A stretch of 64,000 bases of DNA from Chryseobacterium sp. GTDB lineage: Bacteria > Bacteroidota > Bacteroidia > Flavobacteriales > Weeksellaceae. The DNA is taken from positions 186,001-250,000 of the forward strand of contig NZ_JAFAJM010000004.1 of the NCBI RefSeq assembly GCF_019236175.1, in the 5' to 3' direction. The notes under the pieces are model-generated. The model made no database searches, had not been told where the DNA came from, and saw nothing but the letters and a program-made list of their open reading frames with translations. The stretch's first letter is position 1; every line of letters begins with the position of its first letter. Shown piece by piece: positions 18,422 to 26,660 of this stretch. Position numbers and translations under genes: made by a program.

Positions 18422-19381
18422 TTAATGGATCTGTAAAATACTTGAAATCTGCTCCGCCAGAGACAATCCTATTCTGTCCTGGGCTTCAAGAGTAGAGGCT
18501 CCCGTGTGAGGAGTCAGAGAGATTTTAGCGTGTGAAAGAATTTCCTTAGAAGGTGTAGGTTCATTAATGAACACATCCAGTCCTGCAAATCTCACTTTAC
18601 CCGAATCCAATGCTTCAATAAGAGCGGCTTCATCGATGACCCCTCCTCTGGAACAGTTGACAATAGCCACACCGTCTTTCATAACATCAAATTCATTTTT
18701 ACCAATCATATACCCTTCTTTCTGAGCCGGTACATGCAGGGTAATAAAATCCGAATGTTTTAAAACTTCCTGCAAAGGTTCTGTTTCTATGTCAACATTG
18801 ATAAACTGATTGTTATAGAATTTCACCTTAATACTGGCTCTTCCTACATTATTGTCTGCGGCTACCACTCTCATTCCAAGACCCAGTGCTATTCTTGCTA
18901 CCTCCTGTCCTATTCTTCCCATCCCTATAATTCCGATGGTCTTTCCTCTCAATTCAATCCCTGCAGCATATGCTTTTTTAAGTCCTGCAAAGTCTGTATC
19001 TCCTACCAGAGGCATTTTTCTATTGGAATCCTGAAGAAATCTTGCTCCTGAGAATAAGTGTGCAAAAACCAGTTCCGCTACAGATTCCGAGGAAGCCGAA
19101 GGGGTATTGATGACATGTATCCCTTTTTCTCTTGCATAATCTACATCAATATTATCCATACCCACACCACCTCTGCCAATGATATCAATGGATGGGCAGC
19201 CGTCAATAATATCTTTTCTTACCTGTGTTGCACTCCTCACCAACAGAGTACGGATTTTATGTTCATTAATATAATCCACTAAATATTCCTGTGGAACTTT
19301 TGTTGTAATAACCTCAAAACCTTTTTCTTGTAATGCATCAATTCCAGATTGATCCAGTCCGTCGTTTGCTAAAACTTTCAT
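18422..19381 (-). CDS. serA: D-3-phosphoglycerate dehydrogenase
   Basis: First step of serine synthesis: oxidises 3-phosphoglycerate with NAD. The 319-residue short form has only the substrate and nucleotide domains, without the ACT regulatory domain. Rossmann motif GKTIGIIGMGRIGQEVARIA (about 144-163); active-site residues in VNCSRGGVIDEAALIEAL (Arg), FINEPTP (Glu) and SLTPHTGASTLEAQDRIG (His). The lack of the ACT domain suggests no direct serine feedback. It follows a small HAD phosphatase gene in the same direction by 84 bp. Confidence 0.92.
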   Translation of the reverse strand: MKVLANDGLDQSGIDALQEKGFEVITTKVPQEYLVDYINEHKIRTLLVRSATQVRKDIIDGCPSIDIIGRGGVGMDNIDVDYAREKGIHVINTPSASSESVAELVFAHLFSGARFLQDSNRKMPLVGDTDFAGLKKAYAAGIELRGKTIGIIGMGRIGQEVARIALGLGMRVVAADNNVGRASIKVKFYNNQFINVDIETEPLQEVLKHSDFITLHVPAQKEGYMIGKNEFDVMKDGVAIVNCSRGGVIDEAALIEALDSGKVRFAGLDVFINEPTPSKEILSHAKISLTPHTGASTLEAQDRIGLSLAEQISSILQIH

Positions 19382-19465
19382 AAATACTCGTATATTAAAA
19401 ATTGAAAGATTTAAAAATTAAAGGGATATTCTCCCGTTCAATCTTTAAATCTCTGAATTATATTT

Positions 19466-19876
19466 TTATTCGCCGTCTTCTTTGAATACTTCAATCGTCA
19501 CCTGTTTTTCTACCAAATCCGTAAATCTGCCTTTATATCGTGTTGCTCTTACCAGGTGGTTATCAATCCAGTGATAGTTTCCTCCTCTTGGCTTTCCGCA
19601 AAGTACACTATGATATTTGAATCCGTGTTTGTTCAGCCAGTCGATGGTAATCTGTTTCAGATTTTCGGTTCTTGAAGTGAAAAAACAGATCTGATGTCCT
19701 TCGTCATACCATTTATTAACGGTTTCTAAAGCATCAGGATAAGGTTCGCAGGTAACCATTCTTTCAGGTTCTTCATTCGGAACATCTTCTGTAATGGTTC
19801 CGTCTATGTCTATTAAGTAATTTTTTACACCATCCTTAAGAATAGGACTGATGTGTTCTATGTATTCTAATTCCAT
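19466..19876 (-). CDS. Small HAD-superfamily phosphatase upstream of serA
   Basis: Capless HAD protein of 136 residues. Motif I is LIDIDGTITED (nucleophile Asp about 24), motif II is FFTSR, motif III is the Lys in LCGKPRGGNYH, and the acid in HWIDNH is the likely motif IV. All catalytic positions are therefore present. Similar proteins are sometimes labelled phosphoheptose isomerase, which this sequence does not support. Its place before serA allows a role in serine metabolism (for example phosphoserine phosphatase), but that is only inference. A -7-like TAACTTTG lies at 19894-19901 on the minus strand. Confidence 0.85.
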   Translation of the reverse strand: MELEYIEHISPILKDGVKNYLIDIDGTITEDVPNEEPERMVTCEPYPDALETVNKWYDEGHQICFFTSRTENLKQITIDWLNKHGFKYHSVLCGKPRGGNYHWIDNHLVRATRYKGRFTDLVEKQVTIEVFKEDGE

Positions 19877-20021
19877 CTCTAAACATTAAGTAACAAAGTT
19901 AGCGTTTTTACACCTATCAGGTACATTAATCTTAGTTTAAGTTAAAAATTTACTATAAAAACCACTATTTAATAAATAATATAAACATTTCATTCACTAT
20001 TTTACTATTTATGGTTAAAAA

Positions 20022-20074
20022 TTTACGTTTCATTATTTAATTTTAATGATTAAATAATGAGAATAATACGTAAA
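20022..20074. repeat. Nested inverted repeat in the HAD-idi intergenic region
   Basis: Inner arms CATTATTTAAT (20031-20041) and ATTAAATAATG (20049-20059) are a perfect 11-bp match around 7 bases. Outer arms TTTACGT (20022-20028) and ACGTAAA (20068-20074) are a perfect 7-bp match. There is no U-tract. It could be a protein-binding palindrome or an RNA hairpin; which is unknown. Confidence 0.6.
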
Positions 20075-20195
20075 AAGAGAGTGGATATCAATTAAAAGCC
20101 GTGTATGATATAGGCTATCTTGGGAATCAATTCACAATTCTATTGATAAAAACATGATGTTTATCTAAAAATTTCCAAAATACATTAATTACACT

Positions 20196-20203
20196 TACAT
20201 TTG
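20196..20203 (+). promoter_or_regulatory. -7 promoter element of idi, probably leaderless
   Basis: TACATTTG ends 5 bp before the idi ATG at 20209, so transcription is expected to start at or very near the start codon. The -33 partner is weak. Confidence 0.5.
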
Positions 20204-20208
20204 TAGAA

Positions 20209-20718
20209 ATGGAAGAATTTGTAGTATTAGTGAATCCTGAGGATGAGGTTTTGGGTCTGATGGAAAAACAACAGGCTCACATCAATGGGTTGTTACATCG
20301 TGCTTTTTCAGTATTTCTATTCAACAGCAAAGGGGAAATGCTTCTTCAAAAAAGAGCTTCAGGAAAATATCACTCTCCTAACCAATGGACTAATGCCGTA
20401 TGCTCTCACCCGAGAAATGGTGAAACTTATCTTGACGGAGCCAAACGCAGGCTGAAGGAGGAGCTAGGTATTGATTCGGAACTTTCAGAAAAATTCAATT
20501 TTATCTATAAAGCAGATGTAGGCGGAGGACTTTGGGAACACGAACTGGATCATGTATTCGTAGGAAAACATGAATCTGATTTTAATTTAAACAAAGAGGA
20601 AGTGGAAGAAGTGCGATTTATTGCTCCGGAAGATCTGGATCAGGAAATAGCGGAAAATCCTGAAAACTTTACGGAATGGTTTAAAATTATCCTTGAAGAA
20701 TACAAACATCACTTTTAA
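20209..20718 (+). CDS. idi: Isopentenyl-diphosphate delta-isomerase, type 1
   Basis: Nudix-fold enzyme that interconverts isopentenyl and dimethylallyl diphosphate for isoprenoid synthesis (menaquinone side chains, carotenoids, undecaprenol). 169 residues. Conserved features: LLHRAFSVFLFN, QKRASGKYHSPNQWTNAVCSHPRNGE with the active-site Cys in AVCSHP (about residue 65), the Nudix-like AKRRLKEELGI, and the metal and proton-transfer region WEHELDHVFVG. A single-gene unit between two intergenic regions. Confidence 0.96.
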   Translation: MEEFVVLVNPEDEVLGLMEKQQAHINGLLHRAFSVFLFNSKGEMLLQKRASGKYHSPNQWTNAVCSHPRNGETYLDGAKRRLKEELGIDSELSEKFNFIYKADVGGGLWEHELDHVFVGKHESDFNLNKEEVEEVRFIAPEDLDQEIAENPENFTEWFKIILEEYKHHF

Positions 20719-20802
20719 TACACCGGCTTTCCGGAATAAAAACGATCATCCTTTTTAAAAGAGACTTTTAACAGTTTTAAAATAAAGAAATAAAAATTAA
20801 AT

Positions 20803-21879
20803 ATGAAGAAAACAGCCTTGTACGACAAACACGTTTCTTTGGGAGCCAAAATCGTACCTTTTGCAGGTTTTGAAATGCCTGTACAATATTCAGGTGTAAC
20901 GGAAGAACATTTTGCCGTAAGAGAAAAAGCAGGATTATTTGATGTTTCCCATATGGGACAGTTTTTCATTGAAGGTCCGGGATCAAAAGATCTTTTACAG
21001 TTGGTTACGACAAACAATGTGGATGCTTTGGAAAACGGAAAAGCTCAATATTCATGTCTTCCGAACGAAAATGGAGGAATCGTGGATGATCTTATCGTTT
21101 ACAAAATGGAAGATGACAAATATTTCGTGGTTGTCAATGCTTCAAATATAGATAAAGACTGGAACCATATTTCAAAATACAATACTTTCGGAGCAAAAAT
21201 GACCAATGCATCTGATGATATGTCATTATTGGCTGTTCAGGGACCAAAAGCTACGGAAATACTTCAAAAGCTTACAGAGGTTAATCTTTCAGAAATCCCT
21301 TACTACCATTTCACAGTAGGAAGTGTAGCCGGAGTTAATGATATCATCATTTCCAACACAGGATACACCGGAAGCGGCGGTTTTGAGATTTATTTCAACA
21401 ACGAAAATGCAGAGAAACTTTGGGATGCAATCATCCAGGCTGGTGAAACGGAAGGTATTATTCCTTGTGGTTTGGCTTCCAGAGATACTTTAAGACTAGA
21501 GAAAGGATTCTGCCTTTACGGAAATGATATCGACGATACAACTTCTCCGATTGAAGCCGGCTTAGGGTGGATTACCAAGTTTGATAAAGAATTTGTATCT
21601 AAAGAAATCTTTGCAAAACAGAAAGAAGAGGGAGTCAGCAGAAAATTAGTAGGTTTCGAGCTTACAGACAAAGGAGTTCCAAGACACGATTACCCTGTTG
21701 TAGATGCAGAAGGTAATGTGATCGGAAAAGTAACTTCGGGAACGCAGTCTCCAATGAAAAAAATAGGATTAGGTCTGGCTTATGTAGACAAACCTCACTT
21801 TAAACTAGGATCTGAAATCTTTATTCAGGTAAGAAATAAAAACATTCCTGCAAAAGTAGTAAAAGCTCCTTTTGTATAA
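20803..21879 (+). CDS. gcvT: Aminomethyltransferase (glycine cleavage system T protein)
   Basis: Uses tetrahydrofolate to release ammonia from the aminomethyl-lipoyl intermediate of the glycine cleavage complex. 358 residues, the usual length. It opens with [27 protein letters not shown]; further family motifs are [42 protein letters not shown] and [19 protein letters not shown]. No glycine riboswitch was found in the 84 bp upstream. The partner genes gcvH and gcvP are not in the window. Confidence 0.97.
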   Translation: MKKTALYDKHVSLGAKIVPFAGFEMPVQYSGVTEEHFAVREKAGLFDVSHMGQFFIEGPGSKDLLQLVTTNNVDALENGKAQYSCLPNENGGIVDDLIVYKMEDDKYFVVVNASNIDKDWNHISKYNTFGAKMTNASDDMSLLAVQGPKATEILQKLTEVNLSEIPYYHFTVGSVAGVNDIIISNTGYTGSGGFEIYFNNENAEKLWDAIIQAGETEGIIPCGLASRDTLRLEKGFCLYGNDIDDTTSPIEAGLGWITKFDKEFVSKEIFAKQKEEGVSRKLVGFELTDKGVPRHDYPVVDAEGNVIGKVTSGTQSPMKKIGLGLAYVDKPHFKLGSEIFIQVRNKNIPAKVVKAPFV

Positions 21880-21897
21880 TTGTTTAAAAATACTGAT

Positions 21898-21931
21898 AAA
21901 AAGATGTTCCCAATCGGGGACATCTTTTTTT
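21898..21931 (+). terminator. Intrinsic terminator after gcvT
   Basis: AAAAAGATGTTCCC pairs with GGGGACATCTTTTT (one G-U pair) around AATC, followed by T residues. Confidence 0.88.
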
Positions 21932-21970
21932 ATTCATATATATGATTCCATCACTGGTCCGTTAAAACAA

Positions 21971-21994
21971 AAGGAGACTCATTACAGTCTCCTT
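21971..21994 (-). terminator. Stem-loop serving the minus-strand ArsC/Spx-like gene
   Basis: A perfect 9-bp stem AAGGAGACT (21971-21979) with AGTCTCCTT (21986-21994), followed on the minus strand by a T-rich run. It lies about 120 bp beyond the stop at 22117; the space between contains no gene that I can support. Confidence 0.6.
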
Positions 21995-22116
21995 ATTACT
22001 GAATAACAGGTGCAGCAAACGGATCGGTTCAGATTTTTTGTTTTAAAAAGCTGTTTTCATATTATTGTTCTCTGGCTACAATAAATATGAAATCTAATTA
22101 AATCAAACACTTTTAT

Positions 22117-22470
22117 TTATTTTACGTCAAAAAAGTGTTGTAATTCTTCTACATTTTTCTTGTCATTTCCTACAAATATTTCTTTATCAGTCAGAAAAAC
22201 AGGTCTTTTTAAAAAGGTATAATGATCCAGCAGCAATTCTTTAAAATCCTTCTCCGCTAAAGACTTTACATCCAGCCCTCTCAGTTTAATCTGAGTAGAT
22301 TTTTTACTGAATAAAGCTTCGTATGATTTGGTCTTTTTATACATTTCTTCCAGCTCTTCCTTGGTAATGGGAGCTTTTTTAATTTCTCTAAGCTCCCAGT
22401 CCGTAAGATCAAACTGTGCTAAAATTTTTCTGCAGGTATCACATGTATTGAGATGAAATACTTTCTTCAT
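22117..22470 (-). CDS. ArsC/Spx/YffB-family thioredoxin-fold protein
   Basis: 117 residues, the standard length of the ArsC/Spx family. The N-terminus KVFHLNTCDTCRKILAQF carries a CXXC pair (Cys9 and Cys12), unlike the CX5 arrangement of classical glutaredoxin-linked arsenate reductase. Further family features are ITKEELEEMYKKT and FLKRPVFLTDKEIFVG with the conserved RP. It may be a thiol reductase or an Spx-like regulator; arsenate reduction is not supported by neighbours, because no arsenic genes are nearby. Confidence 0.85.
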   Translation of the reverse strand: MKKVFHLNTCDTCRKILAQFDLTDWELREIKKAPITKEELEEMYKKTKSYEALFSKKSTQIKLRGLDVKSLAEKDFKELLLDHYTFLKRPVFLTDKEIFVGNDKKNVEELQHFFDVK

Positions 22471-22587
22471 TGTTGTTTAAATCTATTAATGTTAAAATTC
22501 TCTTTCATTCTGATTTCGTCTTTCAAAAGTAGGATTTAATCTAAAACTTTGGAAATTATTAAATAACTTTATTCAAATTTTAAAAAG

Positions 22588-23055
22588 ATGGAGAACAAAC
22601 CTATTACTTTTCAGTTTATTTCGGAGCCTTCAGATGTTAACTATGGTGGAAATGTACATGGAGGAAGCGTTATGAAGTGGATTGATCAGGCGGGATATGC
22701 ATGTGCTACAACCTGGAGCGGAAATTATTCTGTAACGGTTTATGTAGGCGGAATCAGGTTTTACGAACCAATTAAAATCGGGGAAGTGGTAAAAGTAGAT
22801 GCACAGGTGATCTATACCGGGACATCAAGTATGCATATTGCCATCAATGTTTTTTCAAGAAATCTGAAACAACCCAATTTTGATAAGAAAACCCATTGTA
22901 TTATTGTTTTCGTTTCTGTAGATGAAAACGGGAAAAAGCTACCTGTTCCCAAATGGGTTCCTACCACAGAGGAAGAAAAACAACTCGAACAATATGCTAA
23001 ACGCCTGATGGAGCTAAGAACCCAGATCGAGGATGAAATGAAACCTTTTTTGTAG
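22588..23055 (+). CDS. Acyl-CoA thioesterase (hot-dog fold, YciA type)
   Basis: Cytoplasmic acyl-CoA hydrolase of 155 residues. The hot-dog signature is clear: NYGGNVHGGSVMKWIDQAGYACAT, with the catalytic Asp in WIDQAG (about residue 34), then VYVGGIRFYEPIKIGEVVKVDAQV. Substrate range cannot be told from the sequence. It is divergent from the ArsC/Spx-like gene and appears to stand alone. Confidence 0.92.
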   Translation: MENKPITFQFISEPSDVNYGGNVHGGSVMKWIDQAGYACATTWSGNYSVTVYVGGIRFYEPIKIGEVVKVDAQVIYTGTSSMHIAINVFSRNLKQPNFDKKTHCIIVFVSVDENGKKLPVPKWVPTTEEEKQLEQYAKRLMELRTQIEDEMKPFL

Positions 23056-23166
23056 CGCCCGAAACTGAAATTTGAAAGTAAGGTCTCTGGAAGGCATCAT
23101 TTCCAGATTTCATCTTCCTATATTTCATCTCTAACTTTTTAAAACATACACCATTTAAACGATAAT

Positions 23167-24003
23167 ATGAGAGCTATTTTTACACTATCTGCTTTATTGC
23201 TGATGGTTTTTATTCAGGCACAAACCAATAGGTTTATTTATGAATTACAGTACAGGATGGACTCTACAGATGCTCATCTTGAAAAACTGAATATGATTCT
23301 GGATATCAGCCCAAAAGAAGTAAAATTCTATGGACAAAATCTGGCGATCACAGATTCTTTAAATAAAAAATTCGGAATGAGTTCCGACTATACTGACATG
23401 TCCGGACAAGTTGTTAAAAGGAAGATCAATTCTTTTGACAATGAAAACTATATCAATATCAAGCAAGGATATTATATTTTTAAAACCACGGATAAAATCA
23501 ACTGGACTATTTCTGATGAAACTAAAAAGTTAGGCCCATATACTCTGCAAAAAGCCGGTACAAGATTTGGTGGCAGAAATTGGACAGCCTGGTTTTGCAA
23601 GGATATACCCTTTAATGAAGGTCCTTTTAAACTTCGTGGACTTCCTGGTTTGATTTTCGAACTATCAGATGCTAGGAAAAATTTCATCTATAATCTTATA
23701 AAACACCAAAAACTTCCGGAAACCTATTCTACTGATGACTTTCTCGAATCTAACTTCGGAAATAAAGCCGTTCTCATTAATGAAAAGCAAAAGCATAAGC
23801 TGCTCATGGAATTTTATAATGACCCATTTGCTTTTGAGAGAAATAATTTCAGCAAGACTGATAATAATTTAAAAATCAATATCAACGGAAAAGAAATTCA
23901 CAATATTGATGAACTCAATACACAGACGAAAAGTATGCAGGAAGTGATCAGAAGATACAACAATCCTCTTGAGGTTGATAAAGCAATGCATTATCCGCAA
24001 TAG
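23167..24003 (+). CDS. GLPGLI-family secreted protein
   Basis: Exported protein of 278 residues belonging to the Bacteroidota-specific GLPGLI family, named for the motif that appears here as FKLRGLPGLIFEL (about 157-169). Signal peptide about 1-18 (ending FIQAQ). Just before the motif is WTAWFCKDIPFNEGP, with the single mature Cys typical of the family. Function is unknown; relatives are often expressed with TonB-dependent receptors, but none is adjacent here. Confidence 0.9.
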   Translation: MRAIFTLSALLLMVFIQAQTNRFIYELQYRMDSTDAHLEKLNMILDISPKEVKFYGQNLAITDSLNKKFGMSSDYTDMSGQVVKRKINSFDNENYINIKQGYYIFKTTDKINWTISDETKKLGPYTLQKAGTRFGGRNWTAWFCKDIPFNEGPFKLRGLPGLIFELSDARKNFIYNLIKHQKLPETYSTDDFLESNFGNKAVLINEKQKHKLLMEFYNDPFAFERNNFSKTDNNLKININGKEIHNIDELNTQTKSMQEVIRRYNNPLEVDKAMHYPQ

Positions 24004-24053
24004 TAGGTATTGAGAGTTTGCAAATTAATAAATGATTTATTTATTATGAAAGC

Positions 24054-24065
24054 GGGCTAAAGCCC
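24054..24065. repeat. Short GGGCT/AGCCC inverted repeat
   Basis: GGGCT (24054-24058), AA, AGCCC (24061-24065), followed by ACTTCTATTGAT. From memory, similar elements occur scattered through Chryseobacterium genomes; this could not be checked here. Confidence 0.45.
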
Positions 24066-24108
24066 ACTTCTATTGATCCGGCCAAGTACATATAGAAACT
24101 TAGCAGAA

Positions 24109-24143
24109 GTATCTTGTATCTTGTATCTTGTATCTTGTATCTT
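24109..24143. repeat. Five tandem copies of GTATCTT
   Basis: Five perfect contiguous heptamers, 24109-24143. The last junction supplies the TTG at 24135-24137 that is correctly placed as the -33 element of the fluoride exporter promoter. Confidence 0.95.
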
Positions 24144-24165
24144 TTAAGCTTAATTCCTATATTTG
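24135..24165 (+). promoter_or_regulatory. Promoter of the fluoride riboswitch-exporter unit
   Basis: TTG (24135-24137), 20 bp, TATATTTG (24158-24165). Transcription would begin near 24170-24173, exactly at the 5' edge of the riboswitch. The -33 element is part of the heptamer array. Confidence 0.75.
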
Positions 24166-24170
24166 CAGTA

Positions 24171-24258
24171 TAAAAGGAAATGGTGTTCTTCCTTACCCAA
24201 CCGCTTTATAAAAGCTGATGACGCCTGATTGAGAGATTATTAACAATAACTAATCAGG
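24171..24258 (+). promoter_or_regulatory. Fluoride riboswitch (crcB motif) with translational expression platform
   Basis: P1 is a perfect 6-bp stem AAGGAA (24174-24179) with TTCCTT (24189-24194) closing a loop that reads ATGGTGTTC. A linker with AACC leads to a second hairpin, GCTTT (24203-24207) with AAAGC (24211-24215). It is followed by TGATGACGCC, whose ACGCC pairs with GGTGT of the first loop to form the pseudoknot. This matches the crcB-motif consensus closely. Downstream, CCTGATT (24224-24230) can pair with AATCAGG (24252-24258) just before the ATG at 24265. Its CC is shared with the pseudoknot, so ligand binding would free the translation start. Confidence 0.9.
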
Positions 24259-24264
24259 ATTATT

Positions 24265-25572
24265 ATGTCAAAAAATCAACGAACACTTGGAAACAAAGCC
24301 CTTTTTCATACTTATTTTTTCTTCAGAAAATTTCCGGCGCTGCCTTATATTTTTAAATGGCTGTTGATCAGTATTATTATCGGGGGACTTGTAGGAACAG
24401 CCTCAGCAGGTTTTTTACAATCTCTGCAATGGGCTACCGACTTCAGAGAAAATCATTTATGGCTCATTGCATGGTTGCCGGTTGCCGGTTTTTTAATTGG
24501 TCTCTTATACTACTATCTGGGGAAAGATGTTGAAGCAGGAAATAACCTACTGATTGATAATATTCATGATCCCAAAGGAATCATTCCTTTTAAAATGGCT
24601 CCTTTCGTGTATCTGGGAACTATGGTCACCCATTTCTTCGGAGGTTCCGCAGGGCGTGAAGGTACCGCTCTACAAATGGCCGGAGCTATTGCAGATCAGC
24701 TTACCAGACCTTTTAAACTTAACCGGAATGAGCGAAAAATATTAATTATTGCTGCTATTGCTGCCGGCTTTGGCTCTGTTTTCGGAACTCCTTTGGCCGG
24801 TGCCGTTTTCGGACTTGAAGTCTTTCTGATCGGAAGAATTCGCTATAATGCTATTTTTCCTGCTTTTGCTTCTGCCATATTAGCAGATTGGGCTACCAAT
24901 TTGTGGAATGTTAAACATACCCATTACCCTATTGATTTTATCCCTAAATTGGAATTCTTACCTATTCTGTATAGTATTCTTGCCGGGATTGCGTTTGGCA
25001 TCTGTGCTGCTGCCTTCAGTAAAATCATTCATTGGGCAGGTTCCGTTTTTAAATCAAAAATAAAATATCCCCCGCTCCGCCCTGTAATCGGAGGAACGGT
25101 TATCGCTTTAGCCGTTTTAATTATGGGAAGTACCCGATACATCGGATTAGGGGTACCGGTTATTGTGGAGTCCTTTGAAAAACAGCTTCCTTTCTACGAC
25201 TTTGCCTTCAAAATGATTTTTACCATTGTAACCTTATCTGCGGGATTCAAAGGTGGAGAAGTAACTCCCCTGTTCTTTATCGGAGCTACGCTGGGAAGCG
25301 CTTTATCACTCTTCATTCCGCTTCCTTTCGGTTTACTGGCAGGAATGGGATTTGTTGCAGTATTTGCAGGCGCAACAAATACTCCATTGGCCTGCATGCT
25401 CATGGGAATTGAACTCTTCGGAGCAGAATGCGGGGTGTATGTAGCTATAGCCTGTGTCGTTTCTTACCTTCTTTCAGGGCATAACAGTATTTATACCAGA
25501 CAGAAAATTGGTGAAGCGAAGAACAGAAGATACGAAAACCAGCAGGAAAGATCGATTTCGGATTTTTTATAA
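24265..25572 (+). CDS. CLC-F type fluoride/proton antiporter (voltage-gated chloride channel family)
   Basis: Inner-membrane CLC protein of 435 residues, about ten or more hydrophobic helices. The gating-glutamate motif is GGSAGREGTALQ (Glu about 132), with GREGT where chloride CLCs have GREGP. The usual anion-binding GSGIP motif is not seen; in its place is AGNNLL (about 91-96). Further motifs are GSVFGTPLAGAVFGLEV and KGGEVTPLFFIGATLGSAL. These differences, as I recall them for the CLC-F clade, together with the fluoride riboswitch directly upstream, indicate fluoride export. There is no crcB/fluc gene nearby. Confidence 0.92.
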   Translation: MSKNQRTLGNKALFHTYFFFRKFPALPYIFKWLLISIIIGGLVGTASAGFLQSLQWATDFRENHLWLIAWLPVAGFLIGLLYYYLGKDVEAGNNLLIDNIHDPKGIIPFKMAPFVYLGTMVTHFFGGSAGREGTALQMAGAIADQLTRPFKLNRNERKILIIAAIAAGFGSVFGTPLAGAVFGLEVFLIGRIRYNAIFPAFASAILADWATNLWNVKHTHYPIDFIPKLEFLPILYSILAGIAFGICAAAFSKIIHWAGSVFKSKIKYPPLRPVIGGTVIALAVLIMGSTRYIGLGVPVIVESFEKQLPFYDFAFKMIFTIVTLSAGFKGGEVTPLFFIGATLGSALSLFIPLPFGLLAGMGFVAVFAGATNTPLACMLMGIELFGAECGVYVAIACVVSYLLSGHNSIYTRQKIGEAKNRRYENQQERSISDFL

Positions 25573-25641
25573 GGCTACAGCTTCTGTTTTACCTAGTTAG
25601 TCTGATAGGGTAAACACTGAACTTTAAATTTAAACTCCTCC

Positions 25642-25678
25642 AATACGAAACATGGGATTTACAAGTATAATTCGTATT
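25642..25678. repeat. Inverted repeat upstream of the LysR gene
   Basis: AATACGAA (25642-25649) and TTCGTATT (25671-25678) are perfect complements 21 bp apart and end 8 bp before the ATG. The spacing and position would fit autoregulation by the LysR protein, which is inference. Confidence 0.5.
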
Positions 25679-25686
25679 TTTACCCC

Positions 25687-26562
25687 ATGTTTGATTACAG
25701 GTTAAAAGTTTTCCATACCGTAGCTTCCAGGCTCAGTTTTACCAGGGCTTCAGAAGAGCTTCATATTTCTCAGCCGGCGGTTACAAAGCATATCAAGGAA
25801 ATTGAAACCCAATTGGGAGCCAAATTATTTGATCGTAAGGGAACTTCTATCCAGCTTACCCAAAGTGGAAAAATACTTCTTGAACATGCTGAAAAAATCA
25901 GAGGAGTATACCGTGATCTTGAGTTTGAGATCAGCCAGATTAACCAGCAGCATAAAGGGAAACTCATCATTGGAGCAAGTACCACTGTTGCCCAGTATAT
26001 CCTGCCGGAAATACTGGCAAAATTCAATTCGTATTATAAAGATATTAAAATAGAGCTTCTTACCGGAAATACGGAAGCTATTTCACAGCTTTTAAAAGAG
26101 GAAAAAATAGATCTGGGCATTATCGAAGGTGAATCCCAATCCTCTTATTTCGATTATAAAACATTTAAAGCTGACGAGATTGTATTAGCGGCAAAAGCCA
26201 ACCATCCTCTAGCTCATAAAACACTACATTTAAAGGATTTGTATGATGTAGATATGATCTTCCGGGAACAAGGTTCAGGAACTCTGGAATTTATTCAGAA
26301 CCGGCTGAAAGAAGAAGGCGTTCATATCAATGAGCTCCATACCGTTATCCATCTCGGAAGCAGTGAAAGTATTAAAAATTACCTCCTCTATTCGGACTGT
26401 ATGGCATTTCTCTCCATCAGCACCATTCTTACTGAACTTAAGAATAATATACTCACCGTTATTGATATCAAAAACTTCAGTATTGAAAGAGATTTTCATT
26501 TTATTCTTCCCAAAGGGGAACAATCAGAACTGATTAAACTGTTTCTAAGATTCACGGACTAA
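25687..26562 (+). CDS. LysR-family transcriptional regulator
   Basis: 291 residues with the N-terminal winged helix-turn-helix (DYRLKVFHTVASRLSFTRASEELHISQPAVTKHIKEIE, about 3-41) and the C-terminal periplasmic-binding-like effector domain, with GKLIIGASTTVAQYILPEIL marking its start (about 91). Located 98 bp before a YeiH-type transporter in the same direction. In E. coli the LysR regulator YeiE is likewise next to yeiH, so control of the transporter is a reasonable inference. Confidence 0.93.
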   Translation: MFDYRLKVFHTVASRLSFTRASEELHISQPAVTKHIKEIETQLGAKLFDRKGTSIQLTQSGKILLEHAEKIRGVYRDLEFEISQINQQHKGKLIIGASTTVAQYILPEILAKFNSYYKDIKIELLTGNTEAISQLLKEEKIDLGIIEGESQSSYFDYKTFKADEIVLAAKANHPLAHKTLHLKDLYDVDMIFREQGSGTLEFIQNRLKEEGVHINELHTVIHLGSSESIKNYLLYSDCMAFLSISTILTELKNNILTVIDIKNFSIERDFHFILPKGEQSELIKLFLRFTD

Positions 26563-26660
26563 GTTTACTTATAACTTATAGTTATTCAATATAACAAAAT
26601 ACGATTTACTTTGTAATAATAAATTGCGGAATTTTGAACTCTATTTTAAAAGTTCGCACT

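Larger units (their letters stand above)
19877..20208. other. Divergent intergenic region between the HAD gene and idi
   Basis: 332 bp, strongly AT-rich, with no open frame. It holds the -7 elements of both flanking genes and a nested inverted repeat (separate entry). Nothing else was recognised. Confidence 0.6.

Noticed and set aside
20719..20802. Glycine riboswitch before gcvT
   Set aside because: The gap is only 84 bp and AT-rich, and lacks the conserved aptamer cores.
21995..22116. Possible small peptide gene or gene remnant on the minus strand after the ArsC/Spx-like gene
   Set aside because: The only frames are very short and broken by stops, with no family resemblance; the region is better read as a 3' untranslated stretch leading to a terminator.
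22117..22470. Arsenic resistance function
   Set aside because: The protein is in the ArsC/Spx family but has a CXXC start, and there are no arsenic transporter or regulator genes nearby.
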